Part shown: positions 16,096-25,667 of the stretch, piece by piece
How the letters are laid out: the number at the start of each line of letters is the position of its first letter
Position numbering within the stretch: position 1 is the stretch's first letter
From: Furfurilactobacillus curtus
Lineage (GTDB): Bacteria; Bacillota; Bacilli; Lactobacillales; Lactobacillaceae
Direction of reading: 5' to 3'
DNA length: 64,000 nt
Assembly (NCBI RefSeq): GCF_045862785.1
Contig: NZ_BQXO01000006.1
Coordinates: 1 to 64,000, forward strand
Translations under genes and position numbers: made by a program
Notes under the pieces: generated by a model
Database searches by the model: none
Seen by the model: only the letters and a program-made list of their open reading frames with translations
Told to the model about the DNA's origin: nothing

Positions 16096-18894
16096 ATGTT
16101 AACCAACGAATGGAAATTCATCGGCAAGAACCGGCTGATTTTAATTTCAGTTTTGGCGATTATGGTGATTCCGTTTCTATATAGTATTTTCTTCTTAAAG
16201 TCAGTTTGGAATCCATATGGGGAGACACAGCACCTACCAGTTGCCGTCGTTAATAATGACCGTTCCGTCAACTATCAAGGCCAGAAGCTAAGCGTTGGTG
16301 ATCAAGCGGTCAAAGCCCTCAAAAAGGATCATCAGCTAGGCTGGCGGTTTGTTTCCGCCAATAAAGCTAAGCAAGGCTTGAAAGATAAGAAGTATTATAC
16401 GATTGTCACGTTCCCTAAAGATACATCTAAAAACGCGGCGTCAGTCCTTAGTAAACACCCGAAAAAGATGAAGATTGAGTATGAAACCAATGGTTCATTG
16501 AACTACATCGGGGAAGTTATCAGTCAAATTGGCGCTACCGGGTTGAATGAAAAAATTCGTCAAACAGTGATTAAGGCATATGCAGACGCCACTTTCCAGC
16601 AGATTAAAAAGGTTGGCCAAGGAATGGGGACTGCAGCCAAGGGTGCCAAGAAGTTATCTAATGGTCAAAAGACATTAGGTAGTGGGATTGACACGTATAC
16701 GGCAGCTGTCAGTCAAGTTAACAATGGCGTGCAGACAATGAAAATGAGTGTTGGTCCATTATCCAGTGGTGTTAGTCAATTGGCTGCTGGGGGTAACACG
16801 CTTAATAATGGTCTCCAACAGTTGAATGGTAGTACCGGTCAATTGGCTGGCGGGGTTGGTCAGCTAGCCACTGGTTCTAATCAGCTAGGTGCTGGGCTAA
16901 CGACCTATACGAATGGTGTCAGGAGCTTGAACAATGGACTCGGTCAACTAAATGGCGCAACGGGTCAATTGGGGAGTGGCACAACTCAGCTCATGAATGG
17001 TTCTCAACAACTGTTAGACAATGCGACGGCGCTTTCGACCGGAGTTAGTACCTTGGGCCAAGGTGCCACCCAAGTTAATGCGCAGTTAGCTAGTTTACGA
17101 CCACAACTTCAAGCCGCTCAAGCACTGATGAACGGCATGTCTGATAGTCAGACAACGATGCAGAATGTCCAGTCACTTCAGCAAGAACTGCAAAATGCTC
17201 ACTTGAAACAAACCTTAAGTGCTTTGCAACCATTGATTAGTAATGCCACGCAGATCAAAGCGCAAATTGCTCAGTTGAATGCGATGAGTGGGCAATTAAG
17301 CCAAGCTCAACAGGGTGCATCAAGTATCCAAGCTGGCAACCAACAAGCGATTGATGCGTTAAATGGCGTCGCGGCTTCGGAATCTGACCCAACTCAAAAG
17401 GCGAAGTTACAAGCAATTTCAGCTGGATTACAGAAGTCGGCAGCTGGTGCAGGTCAATTAAGTGATCAACTTGGCGCTGCTGGTAAAGGACTTTCAGGGT
17501 TGAACGGCATTGCTGATCAGCTTGGTCAATTGACGATTTCTGATGCCGATATTCAAACATTGACGCAGATGCAGTCCCAATTGGATCAGATTCAGAATTC
17601 AAATACGGCGAAGACCTTGTCGAGCAAGCAAACAGCACAAGCTTTACAACAGTTGCCAACAGTCTTAAATGATGCTTTGAAGCAAGGCGGAACGCTAGAC
17701 GGTTTACAAACCTTTGCCAATGGAGCTAGTCAATTAAATGCCAAGGTCAACCCATCACAAGGTCAAAGCTTAGTTGGCGGTGTTTCCCAACTAAATGACG
17801 GTTTGAAGTCGCTCGGAAGTAACGTACCAACCTTAACGAATGCAGTTGCACAATTAGCCGCTGGTTCGGCTCAACTAAACGCCAATTCAGGTGCTTTAGT
17901 CTCAGGTGCCAACCAGTTACGTGGCGGCCTAGGTCAATTGAATGCCCAAGTCCCTCAACTAGTCAGCGGTGTGAGTCAATTGGCTAATGGATCTTACCAA
18001 CTTTCAGGCGGTTTGAACCAGTTGAATAACCAAATTCCGGCATTGACTAGCGGTGTAAACCAGCTGGCTGATGGGACGTCGCAATTGAATGCGAATTCGC
18101 CACAGCTTCAAAGTGGGTCTAAACAACTGGTTACTGGATCTGTAGACTTATCTGATGCCTTGGGTAAAGGAGCTAAACAGGTTAACAGTATTCCACTATC
18201 ACAACGGACGGCTAACATGTTCAGTGCACCCACACAGTTGAAGCACAAGAGTTACAGTTACGTGGCTAATTATGGACATGCTTTGGCGCCTTATGTCTTA
18301 TCAGTTGCTTTGTATGTCGGTGCAATTGTCTTCAACTTTGCTTACCCAATTCGGAAGATCTCAATGGAGGATCAAAGTGCGACCGCTTGGTTCTTCAGTA
18401 AAGCTTCAGTCGGTTTAGTTGTTGCTGTGGTTCAAGCAGTTGTCGAAACGGGCCTTATGCTGTTGTTCGGATTGATGGCTGACAACCCTGGACAAATGTT
18501 TGCCGTGGCCATTGCATTCTCGATTGCTTCAATGTTCCTAGTCATGTTCTTGTCAATGCTATTGGATAATCCAGGTCGTTTTATTGCGATGGTCGTCTTA
18601 ATGTTGCAACTTGGTGGTTCAGGTGGGACCTTCCCGATGGAAGTGACAAATGGCTTCTACAATGCCATCCATCCGTTCTTGCCAATGACTTATTCAATTC
18701 TTGGCTTACGGCAAGGGTTAACTTCTGGTCTCGGTGCCAATACGGCATGGAGCGCAGTTGGCTTGTTGCTAGTCATGGCGGTAGTGTTTGCCATCCTGTT
18801 ATGGCTTTCGATGATTTTCCTACAGCGGATTCATCTGCAAGGCTTTTCGCAATTAGACAATAATCAAAAGTTACAAGAAGTCGAAAAAAAATAA
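16096..18894 (+). CDS. YhgE/Pip-family giant membrane protein
   Basis: About 932 residues in the layout of the phage-infection-protein/YhgE family. An N-terminal helix (about 10-38) is followed by an extracellular domain, a ~500-residue low-complexity rod of repeated QL-x-x-G-x-x-x-L-x-x-G units (many of the form QLAxG, QLNxG) broken by a helical section around 330-500, then five or six C-terminal helices (about 730-920) of the ABC-2-like Pip domain. In Lactococcus Pip is a phage receptor; YhgE relatives act in envelope processes and secretion. The ATG at 16096 is preferred (AGGAG five bases upstream); GTGs at 16066 and 16090 are alternatives. It may be a target of the kinase pair upstream. 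Confidence 0.88.
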   Translation: MLTNEWKFIGKNRLILISVLAIMVIPFLYSIFFLKSVWNPYGETQHLPVAVVNNDRSVNYQGQKLSVGDQAVKALKKDHQLGWRFVSANKAKQGLKDKKYYTIVTFPKDTSKNAASVLSKHPKKMKIEYETNGSLNYIGEVISQIGATGLNEKIRQTVIKAYADATFQQIKKVGQGMGTAAKGAKKLSNGQKTLGSGIDTYTAAVSQVNNGVQTMKMSVGPLSSGVSQLAAGGNTLNNGLQQLNGSTGQLAGGVGQLATGSNQLGAGLTTYTNGVRSLNNGLGQLNGATGQLGSGTTQLMNGSQQLLDNATALSTGVSTLGQGATQVNAQLASLRPQLQAAQALMNGMSDSQTTMQNVQSLQQELQNAHLKQTLSALQPLISNATQIKAQIAQLNAMSGQLSQAQQGASSIQAGNQQAIDALNGVAASESDPTQKAKLQAISAGLQKSAAGAGQLSDQLGAAGKGLSGLNGIADQLGQLTISDADIQTLTQMQSQLDQIQNSNTAKTLSSKQTAQALQQLPTVLNDALKQGGTLDGLQTFANGASQLNAKVNPSQGQSLVGGVSQLNDGLKSLGSNVPTLTNAVAQLAAGSAQLNANSGALVSGANQLRGGLGQLNAQVPQLVSGVSQLANGSYQLSGGLNQLNNQIPALTSGVNQLADGTSQLNANSPQLQSGSKQLVTGSVDLSDALGKGAKQVNSIPLSQRTANMFSAPTQLKHKSYSYVANYGHALAPYVLSVALYVGAIVFNFAYPIRKISMEDQSATAWFFSKASVGLVVAVVQAVVETGLMLLFGLMADNPGQMFAVAIAFSIASMFLVMFLSMLLDNPGRFIAMVVLMLQLGGSGGTFPMEVTNGFYNAIHPFLPMTYSILGLRQGLTSGLGANTAWSAVGLLLVMAVVFAILLWLSMIFLQRIHLQGFSQLDNNQKLQEVEKK

Positions 18895-18907
18895 AGGTCA
18901 ATTTTTG

Positions 18908-18947
18908 AAAAGCTTTCATTTGCATTCATGTAGATGAAAGCTTTTTT
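18908..18947 (+). terminator. intrinsic terminator after the YhgE/Pip gene
   Basis: Perfect stem AAAAGCTTTCAT / ATGAAAGCTTTT plus T-run. Confidence 0.9.
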
Positions 18948-19059
18948 ACTGCTGTGAATTTAGTTAGGTGATGGAGTTGTTTTGAACAAAAATGTTCCAG
19001 TTATTTAAAATAAAACCGCTTTCATTAAATCTTATGTTCGGGAATCTCGATTGGTGTGG

Positions 19060-19088
19060 TTACAATGAACTTTTAAACATGGTAAAAT
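19060..19088 (+). promoter_or_regulatory. promoter of azlCD
   Basis: TTACAA (19060-19065), 17 bp, TAAAAT (19083-19088). The ~100-nt leader contains small hairpins (GCTC/GAGC; GAGACAC/GTGTTTC); no T-box or other known leader was recognised. Confidence 0.5.
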
Positions 19089-19197
19089 ATATTCGCATTG
19101 TTTCAAGATTTTGATCGCACCTTAAGTAGGTTTAACAAGACCAGCTCATTGCGAGCGGTTCGAGACACAAACGTGTTTCACAGATGGAGGATGCATT

Positions 19198-20025
19198 TTG
19201 AAAAAGGAACAGGCAAACTGGCTGGCTGTCCTAAAAGTTGCGATGCCGCTATGTTTAAGCTATATTCCCATCGGGCTAGCGTGTGGCGTCTTATTACATG
19301 CTGGCGGGTTGAATACCTGGTTGATCGGCTTAGTCTCCCTGATTGTTTATTCAGGTGGGGCTCAATTTTTGATTGCCACGATGTTAACGATCCATGCCCC
19401 AATTTCTCAAATCGTGATTATGCTCTCTTTCCTTGAACTCCGTTACGCGCTATTGGGGTCAAGTTTGTCACATTATCTCAAAAAATCATCGCACCGGTTT
19501 ATCCTCGGTTTTGCGTTTTCTTTAAATGATGAAAACTACGCCGTGAACTATTTGAAGTTTGCTACAGATAAGTTCTGGACGCCGGGGAACGCACTGTTGG
19601 TGGAGCACTATGCGTTGTACACATGGGCGCTATCTAACGTGATCGGAAGTCTGATTGGTTCCTCACTGACGATTAACTTAGTGATCGTTGATTTTGCGCT
19701 GACAGCGTTGTTCTTATTCATGGTTACAATGCAGGTCAAGCGACGGTTGACGCTGCTCACAGCGATCTTATCTGGGCTGTTGTCGGCCTTCTTCTGTGTG
19801 ACGATGCAGAGTACCCTAGGGATCGTTATTGCGACCTTGTTAGCTTCCACAGCTGGGTTTCTTGCGGATCGTGTCATTCGCTCGATGGCGCCGGACAGTT
19901 CATTACTTTATAAAGTGCGCGGCCCTTCAGGAACCCGAGAAACGATTAATGACCAAGAGTTGACTGAAGAACGTTTGTTAACGGAACAACACAAGCAAGC
20001 AAAGGATGCAAACGACCATGAATGA
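19198..20025 (+). CDS. azlC: branched-chain amino acid exporter, large subunit AzlC
   Basis: A 275-residue AzlC-family permease that exports branched-chain amino acids and their analogues together with AzlD. The LSYIPIGLACGVLLHAGG start, GGAQFLIATML (about 52-62) and the FSLNDENYAVNY motif (about 105-116) are typical, with about six or seven helices and a hydrophilic C-terminal tail. The start is a TTG 7 bases after GGAGG. It overlaps azlD by 8 bp. Confidence 0.9.
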   Translation: MKKEQANWLAVLKVAMPLCLSYIPIGLACGVLLHAGGLNTWLIGLVSLIVYSGGAQFLIATMLTIHAPISQIVIMLSFLELRYALLGSSLSHYLKKSSHRFILGFAFSLNDENYAVNYLKFATDKFWTPGNALLVEHYALYTWALSNVIGSLIGSSLTINLVIVDFALTALFLFMVTMQVKRRLTLLTAILSGLLSAFFCVTMQSTLGIVIATLLASTAGFLADRVIRSMAPDSSLLYKVRGPSGTRETINDQELTEERLLTEQHKQAKDANDHE

Positions 20026-20332
20026 TTTAGTGTTGGTACTCTGCGCGGGCGTTGCCGCTTTTATTCCTCGATACTTCCCAATGCTATTTTTCTCCAAACG
20101 GAAAATTCCTGCGTGGTTTAACGAATGGATGGGATTTGTCCCGGTTTCCTTATTTACTGCTTTGATTGTTAAACAAATTTTTGTGACCTCGACATATGCT
20201 TTTTCAATGGGAAACATTGCGGCCATGATTTCAGCAGTAATCGTGATCTTGATCGCGTACTTCACGCGATCAATGACCTTATCCGTTGTGTTAGGGCTAC
20301 TTATTATGTGGGCCTTGACCCTATTCTTATAA
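20018..20332 (+). CDS. azlD: branched-chain amino acid exporter, small subunit AzlD
   Basis: A 104-residue protein with four membrane helices and the AzlD start (VLVLCAGVAAFIPRYFPMLFF). It is translated from the ATG at 20018 inside the end of azlC, so the two are coupled. An in-frame ATG at 20006 is less likely because it overlaps the AAGGA site. Confidence 0.88.
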   Translation: MNDLVLVLCAGVAAFIPRYFPMLFFSKRKIPAWFNEWMGFVPVSLFTALIVKQIFVTSTYAFSMGNIAAMISAVIVILIAYFTRSMTLSVVLGLLIMWALTLFL

Positions 20333-20346
20333 GATGAAGACAAAAG

Positions 20347-20389
20347 AAAAGACAGGATTTCCGATTAATTTTCGGTCATCCTGTCTTTT
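20347..20389. terminator. bidirectional terminator between azlD and cfa
   Basis: Perfect stem AAAAGACAGGAT / ATCCTGTCTTTT between convergent genes, with A- and T-rich flanks. Confidence 0.88.
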
Positions 20390-20401
20390 GTGTTGCTCTG
20401 G

Positions 20402-21601
20402 TTATTCGTTTGCTGTTGCAGATGGTTGGTCGTACATATAATCACGGGTCATTGGCAATACGTGGCCAGAGGCGCCTTTAGTCAACAAGAACTGGATTAC
20501 ATCGATATTACCGGATTGAAATGAAGCAGCTGAGGCTTGTAAATACAAGTCCCACATGCGCGCGAACCGTTCATCAAAATGCGCGACGATTTCATCGCGA
20601 TGCGCATTGAAATTTTGATCCCACATTTCGGTTGTTCGTTGATAATGACGCCGTAAAGGTTCCATATCATCCAGTTGTAGACCTGCGTCGATCATATGCT
20701 CAATATTTTCAGTTAAGCCAGGTACGTAGCCACCTGGGAAGATATATTTGTCCATCCAGGCATTTGTCGCACCGCCTTGTTGACGGGTGATGCCATGAAT
20801 GAGCGCCACGCCATTTTGCGTCAGGTATTTAGCGACACACTGGAAATATTCACCGAGGTTTTCTTTACCAACGTGTTCAAACATCCCAACAGAAGTGATG
20901 TAGTCCCATGTTTCGTTGCCAAGTTCACGATAGTCTTCTAAACGAACTTCAGCAACGTCTTGCAGATTGTCATCAATGATGCGTTGCTTCACTAAGTCGT
21001 ATTGTTCTTGACTTAGGGTTATGCCCGTTACCTTTAAGCCATATTCTTTAGCAGCGGTGAGCATTAATGTGCCCCAACCACACCCAATATCTAGCAGACG
21101 TTTGCCAGGTTGTGGGTCGAGCTTTTGAATAATGTGCCGAACCTTATTCATTTGCGCTTGTTCTAAAGTGTCATCGTCGTGTTCGAAGTAGGCACAAGAA
21201 TAAGTCAGCGTTGGATCGAGCCACAGTTCATAGAAGTCGTTGCCCACATCGTAGTGACTTTGGATATCTTGCTTAGAGTGGGATTCATTGTGCGATTGTT
21301 TGGGCATAAACTTCTTAAACTTACTATTGTTGAAGAAGCTGTCCGCACTCTCGTAAGCAGATTCAATTAATTTTTGAATACTGCCGTTGATTTCAATACG
21401 ACCGTCCATCACCGCTTCCCCTAACGCTAATGATGCGTTGCGGGTTAGTGAACGCACTGGAACAACCTCGTTAAAGGTGACGGTAACTTCCGGTGTGCCA
21501 TCACCGCCATAGACGTCTGAAGTGCCATCCCAGTAATTCACGCGGACGGGGATGTTAAAAGAGTGACTTAAAAAAGTTTTGTAAAATGTCTTGTCCAGCA
21601 T
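20402..21601 (-). CDS. cfa: cyclopropane-fatty-acyl-phospholipid synthase
   Basis: About 399 residues. The enzyme adds a methylene from SAM across double bonds of membrane phospholipid acyl chains, an acid- and stress-protective change in lactobacilli. The SAM site is LLDIGCGWGTLM (about 167-178); GMFEHVGKENL and IFPGGYVPG are family signatures, and the SHYDVGNDFYELWLD stretch precedes them. The preferred start is the ATG at 21601 behind AGGGACAGGA; an ATG six codons upstream is part of the ribosome-site region. Confidence 0.93.
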   Translation of the reverse strand: MLDKTFYKTFLSHSFNIPVRVNYWDGTSDVYGGDGTPEVTVTFNEVVPVRSLTRNASLALGEAVMDGRIEINGSIQKLIESAYESADSFFNNSKFKKFMPKQSHNESHSKQDIQSHYDVGNDFYELWLDPTLTYSCAYFEHDDDTLEQAQMNKVRHIIQKLDPQPGKRLLDIGCGWGTLMLTAAKEYGLKVTGITLSQEQYDLVKQRIIDDNLQDVAEVRLEDYRELGNETWDYITSVGMFEHVGKENLGEYFQCVAKYLTQNGVALIHGITRQQGGATNAWMDKYIFPGGYVPGLTENIEHMIDAGLQLDDMEPLRRHYQRTTEMWDQNFNAHRDEIVAHFDERFARMWDLYLQASAASFQSGNIDVIQFLLTKGASGHVLPMTRDYMYDQPSATANE

Positions 21602-21757
21602 ATTCCTGTCCCTTCCCATAAAAAAGTTACTAAATTAGTATAACGCTGATGACAAATTCACCCAAGGAACCAACACTCGATTTTGTGACAATCCTTACAA
21701 GTAATTTGAAAATATTGCTAAATAATAGTCGTCCTCGGACCAATTGAGTGCTAAATG

Positions 21758-21780
21758 TTTGTTTATTCAACGAACAAACT
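21758..21780. promoter_or_regulatory. XylR/ROK-like operator dyad
   Basis: A perfect 7-bp inverted repeat GTTTGTT/AACAAAC with a 9-bp centre. The arms resemble the AGTTTGTT...AACAAACT operator of XylR-type ROK repressors, and a ROK regulator gene starts 316 bp downstream. The spacer is longer than in the classical xyl operator (5 bp), so assignment is tentative. The rest of the 21602-22095 gap shows only weak promoter-like AT-rich boxes. Confidence 0.4.
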
Positions 21781-22095
21781 GCGGTCTAAAAATCGCCGGT
21801 CTTGAAAAAAGTAACCAAGGCTTGTGCTAGCGGTGAGACAACCGGCTGTCTTTGCTTTTAAGAAGCGAACATTTATGCTGAAAAATTTTCTTCGTTGACG
21901 TAGAATGCAGCTTATCTGTGGGTATTTGACAAGTCATTTACTTGAAAGAAGAACAATACGATGATGAACCGTGTACAACGTTTATAAATCGTTTTATTAT
22001 ACAACCAATCTATTTATCTGCTTAAACCCGTGAAGGGGGGCAAATCAACGACTGGCAGGTGCGGGGAAACTTGGATAAGGCCGTTGTAAACAATC

Positions 22096-23250
22096 ATGAT
22101 TATCAATAAGCGAATCATGCGGAGTAGTAACGAAAAACAAGTCCTTCAACAAATTATTAACGAAGGACCTATTTCACGAAGTCAGATTTCCCGAAACTTA
22201 GCGCTGAATAAAGTTACCGTCTCTGATATTTATAACCAATTATTGCATCGAGGTATTATTCGTGAAATCGGCCTTGGGGCAAGCACCAAAAGTGGTGGTC
22301 GCCGTCCGCTGATGGGCATATTAAACACTGATCGTGATTTTGTCGTGGTGATTTCATTGCAGAAACGCCAGCTTGAATTATTGGTCGGCAGACTTGATGC
22401 TAGCGAAATCAGTCGTCAACAGATTCCCGTAGCTGGGATCAATTTAACCGCGGTCATGGACCTGTTAACTGCCAAATTAACCGCACTAGTGACTTCATCA
22501 GCAAAAGTATTAGTAGGGATGATCTTTGCCGTTGATGGAACGGTCGCAAGCAACCGAATTATCACCACCGAGTTAAGTGGATTAGAACATTTTGATTTAG
22601 CTAAGTACTTTCGCGATCAGTTTCAGGTCCCCGTAATTATTGAGAATAAAGCCAACCTAGCCGCGATTTTTGAACGGGATTTTGTTTCGCGACCTGATGA
22701 AGCTAATGTGTTGACACTCTGGCTGGATCATCAAGTGCAGGTGGGAATCGTTGCAGACGGCCGTTTGTATCGGGGCCATGAGGGAAGGGCAGGAGAAATT
22801 GGCAGTGCATATTTAAATGAAGCGTTAGCAGTGAGTGTTGACGAGCGTGTGAGTCAACAAGCGCTGATAGATCAATTGCAACCATTGCTCGACTCAGGAA
22901 CGCTTAGTGAAGCATCACTGAAGCAAGCGATTAAAGCGCATGATGAGGCTGTTATGGCATGTTTGACAACGTGGAGTAAAGACGTCGCGGTAGTTATCCA
23001 ACGACTGACGATTAATTTTGCCCCCGATGTGATTGTTTTAAATGCAGAAATTTTAGACTGGGATCCCAGTCTGTTAGCCATGATCCAGCATGAATTAAAA
23101 TGGTTAAAGCCGGTTATCACAATCCCCGTTATTTTGACGCAGGATCATATTGAAACCATGTTACTAGGCGGACTAGCTGCGATCATTCATCATGCCTTAG
23201 GGTTGGATGAATTGACATTGAGATTTAAACAGCCAAGAAATGAGCCATAA
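22096..23250 (+). CDS. ROK-family transcriptional repressor (XylR/NagC type)
   Basis: A 384-residue protein with an N-terminal winged helix (QIINEGPISRSQISRNLALNKVTVSDIYNQLL, about 18-49) and a ROK sugar-kinase-like domain. The effector region has FAVDGTVASNRI (about 155-166) and GHEGRAGEIGS (about 226-236), but the Cys zinc-binding cluster of catalytic ROK kinases is missing, so it should be a regulator only. No sugar genes are adjacent; the next gene is a permease of unrelated type. The upstream GTTTGTT/AACAAAC dyad may be its own operator. Confidence 0.85.
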   Translation: MIINKRIMRSSNEKQVLQQIINEGPISRSQISRNLALNKVTVSDIYNQLLHRGIIREIGLGASTKSGGRRPLMGILNTDRDFVVVISLQKRQLELLVGRLDASEISRQQIPVAGINLTAVMDLLTAKLTALVTSSAKVLVGMIFAVDGTVASNRIITTELSGLEHFDLAKYFRDQFQVPVIIENKANLAAIFERDFVSRPDEANVLTLWLDHQVQVGIVADGRLYRGHEGRAGEIGSAYLNEALAVSVDERVSQQALIDQLQPLLDSGTLSEASLKQAIKAHDEAVMACLTTWSKDVAVVIQRLTINFAPDVIVLNAEILDWDPSLLAMIQHELKWLKPVITIPVILTQDHIETMLLGGLAAIIHHALGLDELTLRFKQPRNEP

Positions 23251-23406
23251 AGATGAACTAAGGTTTGTAAATTGGAGCATAGGGATGCCCCAGCCTGCTT
23301 CACGCAGAATACTGATTAAAACTTTCCAAAGTCAGATACTAGCGGTGGTCGAACTTTCCTGGCTGCGGTACAGTTAAGCTAGCATAGTTAACGGGGGAAA
23401 GTTATT

Positions 23407-24474
23407 GTGAGTTATTATCAGCGCCTGATCCAAAATGTAGCCTTGCGCCGGTGGACCGTGTTGGGGCTAATTATTTTAGTCTTATGGCTCATGCGGTCAA
23501 TGATTAGTATCGTATTGTTGACGTTTGTCTTCACATTTTTAGTGACACGACTGGTTCAGTTCATTCAACGATTCATTCACATTCCTGGGCCAATTATTGT
23601 GATCGCAATTTATTTATTGGTTATTTTAGGACTATATACAGGCGTAACGAGTTATTTGCCAAAGCTTGTTAATGAGACTGTTAAAATGGCTGATACTGTG
23701 TATGCGTTTTATCGTAATCCTTCTCATGATACGAATTATGTGGTCAATTTTATTACGCAATATGCCAAACGTTTTGACTTCATGAATCAGTTAAAGAATT
23801 GGGCGACGATTATTTTAAACTATGTGGGATACATTGGCGGAATGGCGCTGACGTTATTTTTCTCATTAATCTTGAGTTTCTTTTTTACTGTCGAAAGCAA
23901 ACGAGTGAAAGAATTTTCCCACTTATTCTTAGATTCAACGTATGGGTGGTTTTTCCAAGACATCGCTTACCTGGCTAAGAAATTTGTTAATACGTTTGGG
24001 GTGGTTATCGAAGCACAATTCTTTATCGCATTGTGCAACACGGTGATTACCACGATTGCACTGGCGTTCCTAGCCATGCCACAATTGCCGACGCTAGCTT
24101 TAATGATTTTTATTCTCAGTTTGATTCCAGTTGCTGGAGTGATCGTATCAGTGGTGCCACTAGCGCTGATCGGTTACTCGGTGGGTGGTTTAGACACAGT
24201 TGTTTATATCCTCGTGCTGATTTTAATTGTGCATACCCTTGAAGCTTACGTATTGAATCCACAATTTTACGCGAGTCGCACGGAATTGCCGATCTTTTAT
24301 ACATTTGTGATTCTATTGATTGGTGAACGGCTCTTTGGCGTCTGGGGACTTATTTTCGGGGTACCGCTCTTTACCTTTTTCCTGGATCTGTTAGGAGTAA
24401 AGTCGATAGGGCATCAACGTCCGTCGATCAAACAGTTACGAGCGCGACGAAACGCAAAACGACAGGGAAACTAG
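23407..24474 (+). CDS. AI-2E family transporter / YtvI-like permease
   Basis: A 355-residue membrane protein of the PF01594 family with about eight helices, the characteristic central helix-turn region and the C-terminal block AYVLNPQFYASRTELP - GVWGLIFGVPLFTFFLDLLG. Members export autoinducer-2 or act as Na+/H+ antiporters; which applies here is unknown. The start is a GTG after GGGGGAAA. Confidence 0.82.
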   Translation: MSYYQRLIQNVALRRWTVLGLIILVLWLMRSMISIVLLTFVFTFLVTRLVQFIQRFIHIPGPIIVIAIYLLVILGLYTGVTSYLPKLVNETVKMADTVYAFYRNPSHDTNYVVNFITQYAKRFDFMNQLKNWATIILNYVGYIGGMALTLFFSLILSFFFTVESKRVKEFSHLFLDSTYGWFFQDIAYLAKKFVNTFGVVIEAQFFIALCNTVITTIALAFLAMPQLPTLALMIFILSLIPVAGVIVSVVPLALIGYSVGGLDTVVYILVLILIVHTLEAYVLNPQFYASRTELPIFYTFVILLIGERLFGVWGLIFGVPLFTFFLDLLGVKSIGHQRPSIKQLRARRNAKRQGN

Positions 24475-24566
24475 AATGCTGAAAAATGATGGCCGCGCTG
24501 TAAATTATGGCTTATTTCGGGTATAATCAACGCGTAATTACTTATACGAGAAAGAGGTAAATTTAC

Positions 24567-25253
24567 ATGGCTAAATTAGTATTAATTCGTCACGGTCAGT
24601 CACAGTGGAACTTATCCAACCAATTCACCGGCTGGGTTGATGTTGACTTGAGTGACCAAGGTGTTGCGGAAGCTAAAGCAGCTGGTCAAAAGGTTAAAGA
24701 AGCTGGTTTGGAATTCGATTATGCATACACGTCTGTTTTGACGCGTGCCATCAAGACGCTGCACTACGTCTTAGAAGGTTCCGACCAATTGTGGATTCCT
24801 GAGACGAAGACGTGGCGCTTAAACGAACGTCATTACGGCGCTTTACAAGGCCAAAACAAAGCTGAAGCCGCCGAAAAATGGGGCGATGAACAAGTTCATA
24901 TTTGGCGTCGTTCGTACGACGTGTTGCCACCATTGTTGAGTGCTGACGACGAAGGGTCCGCCGCTAAGGACCGTCGTTACGCCAACCTTGATCCAAAGAT
25001 CATTCCTGGTGGGGAAAACTTGAAGGTTACCTTGGAAAGAGTTATGCCACTATGGGAAGATGAGATCGCCCCAAAGCTGCTTGATGGCAAGAACGTCATC
25101 ATTGCTGCTCACGGTAACTCACTTCGCGCATTGTCCAAGTACATTGAAGGCATCAGCGATGAAGACATTGTGAATCTGGAAATGGCGACTGGCCAGCCGG
25201 TGGTTTATGACTTTGACAAAAAGTTGAACGTATTAAGTAAGGAAAAGTACTAG
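24567..25253 (+). CDS. gpmA: 2,3-bisphosphoglycerate-dependent phosphoglycerate mutase
   Basis: A 228-residue glycolytic enzyme that interconverts 3- and 2-phosphoglycerate. The phosphohistidine motif is LIRHGQSQWN (His9), followed by TSVLTRAIKT, the LNERHYGALQG segment and the second histidine in AAHGNSLRA. Length and motifs fit dPGM. AAAGAGGT is upstream of the ATG and TATAAT lies at 24522-24527. Codon choice is strongly biased (AAG, GAA, GGT), as expected for a highly expressed gene. It is monocistronic. Confidence 0.96.
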   Translation: MAKLVLIRHGQSQWNLSNQFTGWVDVDLSDQGVAEAKAAGQKVKEAGLEFDYAYTSVLTRAIKTLHYVLEGSDQLWIPETKTWRLNERHYGALQGQNKAEAAEKWGDEQVHIWRRSYDVLPPLLSADDEGSAAKDRRYANLDPKIIPGGENLKVTLERVMPLWEDEIAPKLLDGKNVIIAAHGNSLRALSKYIEGISDEDIVNLEMATGQPVVYDFDKKLNVLSKEKY

Positions 25254-25267
25254 AATTTAAAGTGTAA

Positions 25268-25305
25268 AAAAAAGCCGCTAATCCGTTGGGATTGGCGGCT
25301 TTTTG
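25268..25305 (+). terminator. intrinsic terminator after gpmA
   Basis: AAAGCCGCTAATC / GATTGGCGGCTTTTT stem-loop with T-run. Confidence 0.9.
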
Positions 25306-25309
25306 AGTG

Positions 25310-25375
25310 GAATGGGCGCTAAATGGACGCTACCTAGGTTGAGATACCGTTACATAATTCGGGCAAAGTAGGGTA
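25310..25375 (+). repeat. short intergenic repeat, copy 1
   Basis: GGAATGGGCGCTA ... GGTTGAGATACCGTTA-CATAATT shares about 50 positions with 27479-27530 (GGAATGGGTGCTA ... GGTTGAGATATCGTTATATAATT). The piece GCTACCTAGGTTG recurs at 50090-50102. The rest of the gap up to 25667 has no gene; it contains GC-rich short inverted repeats but nothing identifiable. Confidence 0.45.
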
Positions 25376-25667
25376 AAAAATTACCGTTGCGCTAAATTCA
25401 AAGCGAATGGAGACCGTTGGAACGTCACTTGCCACCGGTTAAGAGCCAAATTGGGCGAAGTCTCGAGGTCCTGCGGCTTCAGAAGTGAGGTCTTTGGTGC
25501 CCAAGTCAACTAATTTGACATTGCATTTGCGCTATGACCAAGTCACCTCGACGATCATCTTCTAAATTTTTTGTCGTCCATTCATAGTTATTCTGCGTTA
25601 ATGTCATCGCGTACATGATGTATATGCCACGGCTAACAACATACTCCCCCCAAAAAACCAATGTCAC

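Noticed and set aside
13960..18894. VanRS-like two-component system taken as a glycopeptide-resistance locus
   Set aside because: No vanHAX-type ligase or dehydrogenase genes follow, and the VanZ-like gene is 6 kb away beyond the partition block; similarity is only at family level.
22020..22095. Possible riboswitch before the ROK gene
   Set aside because: No conserved core could be recognised and no stable stem-terminator pair was seen.
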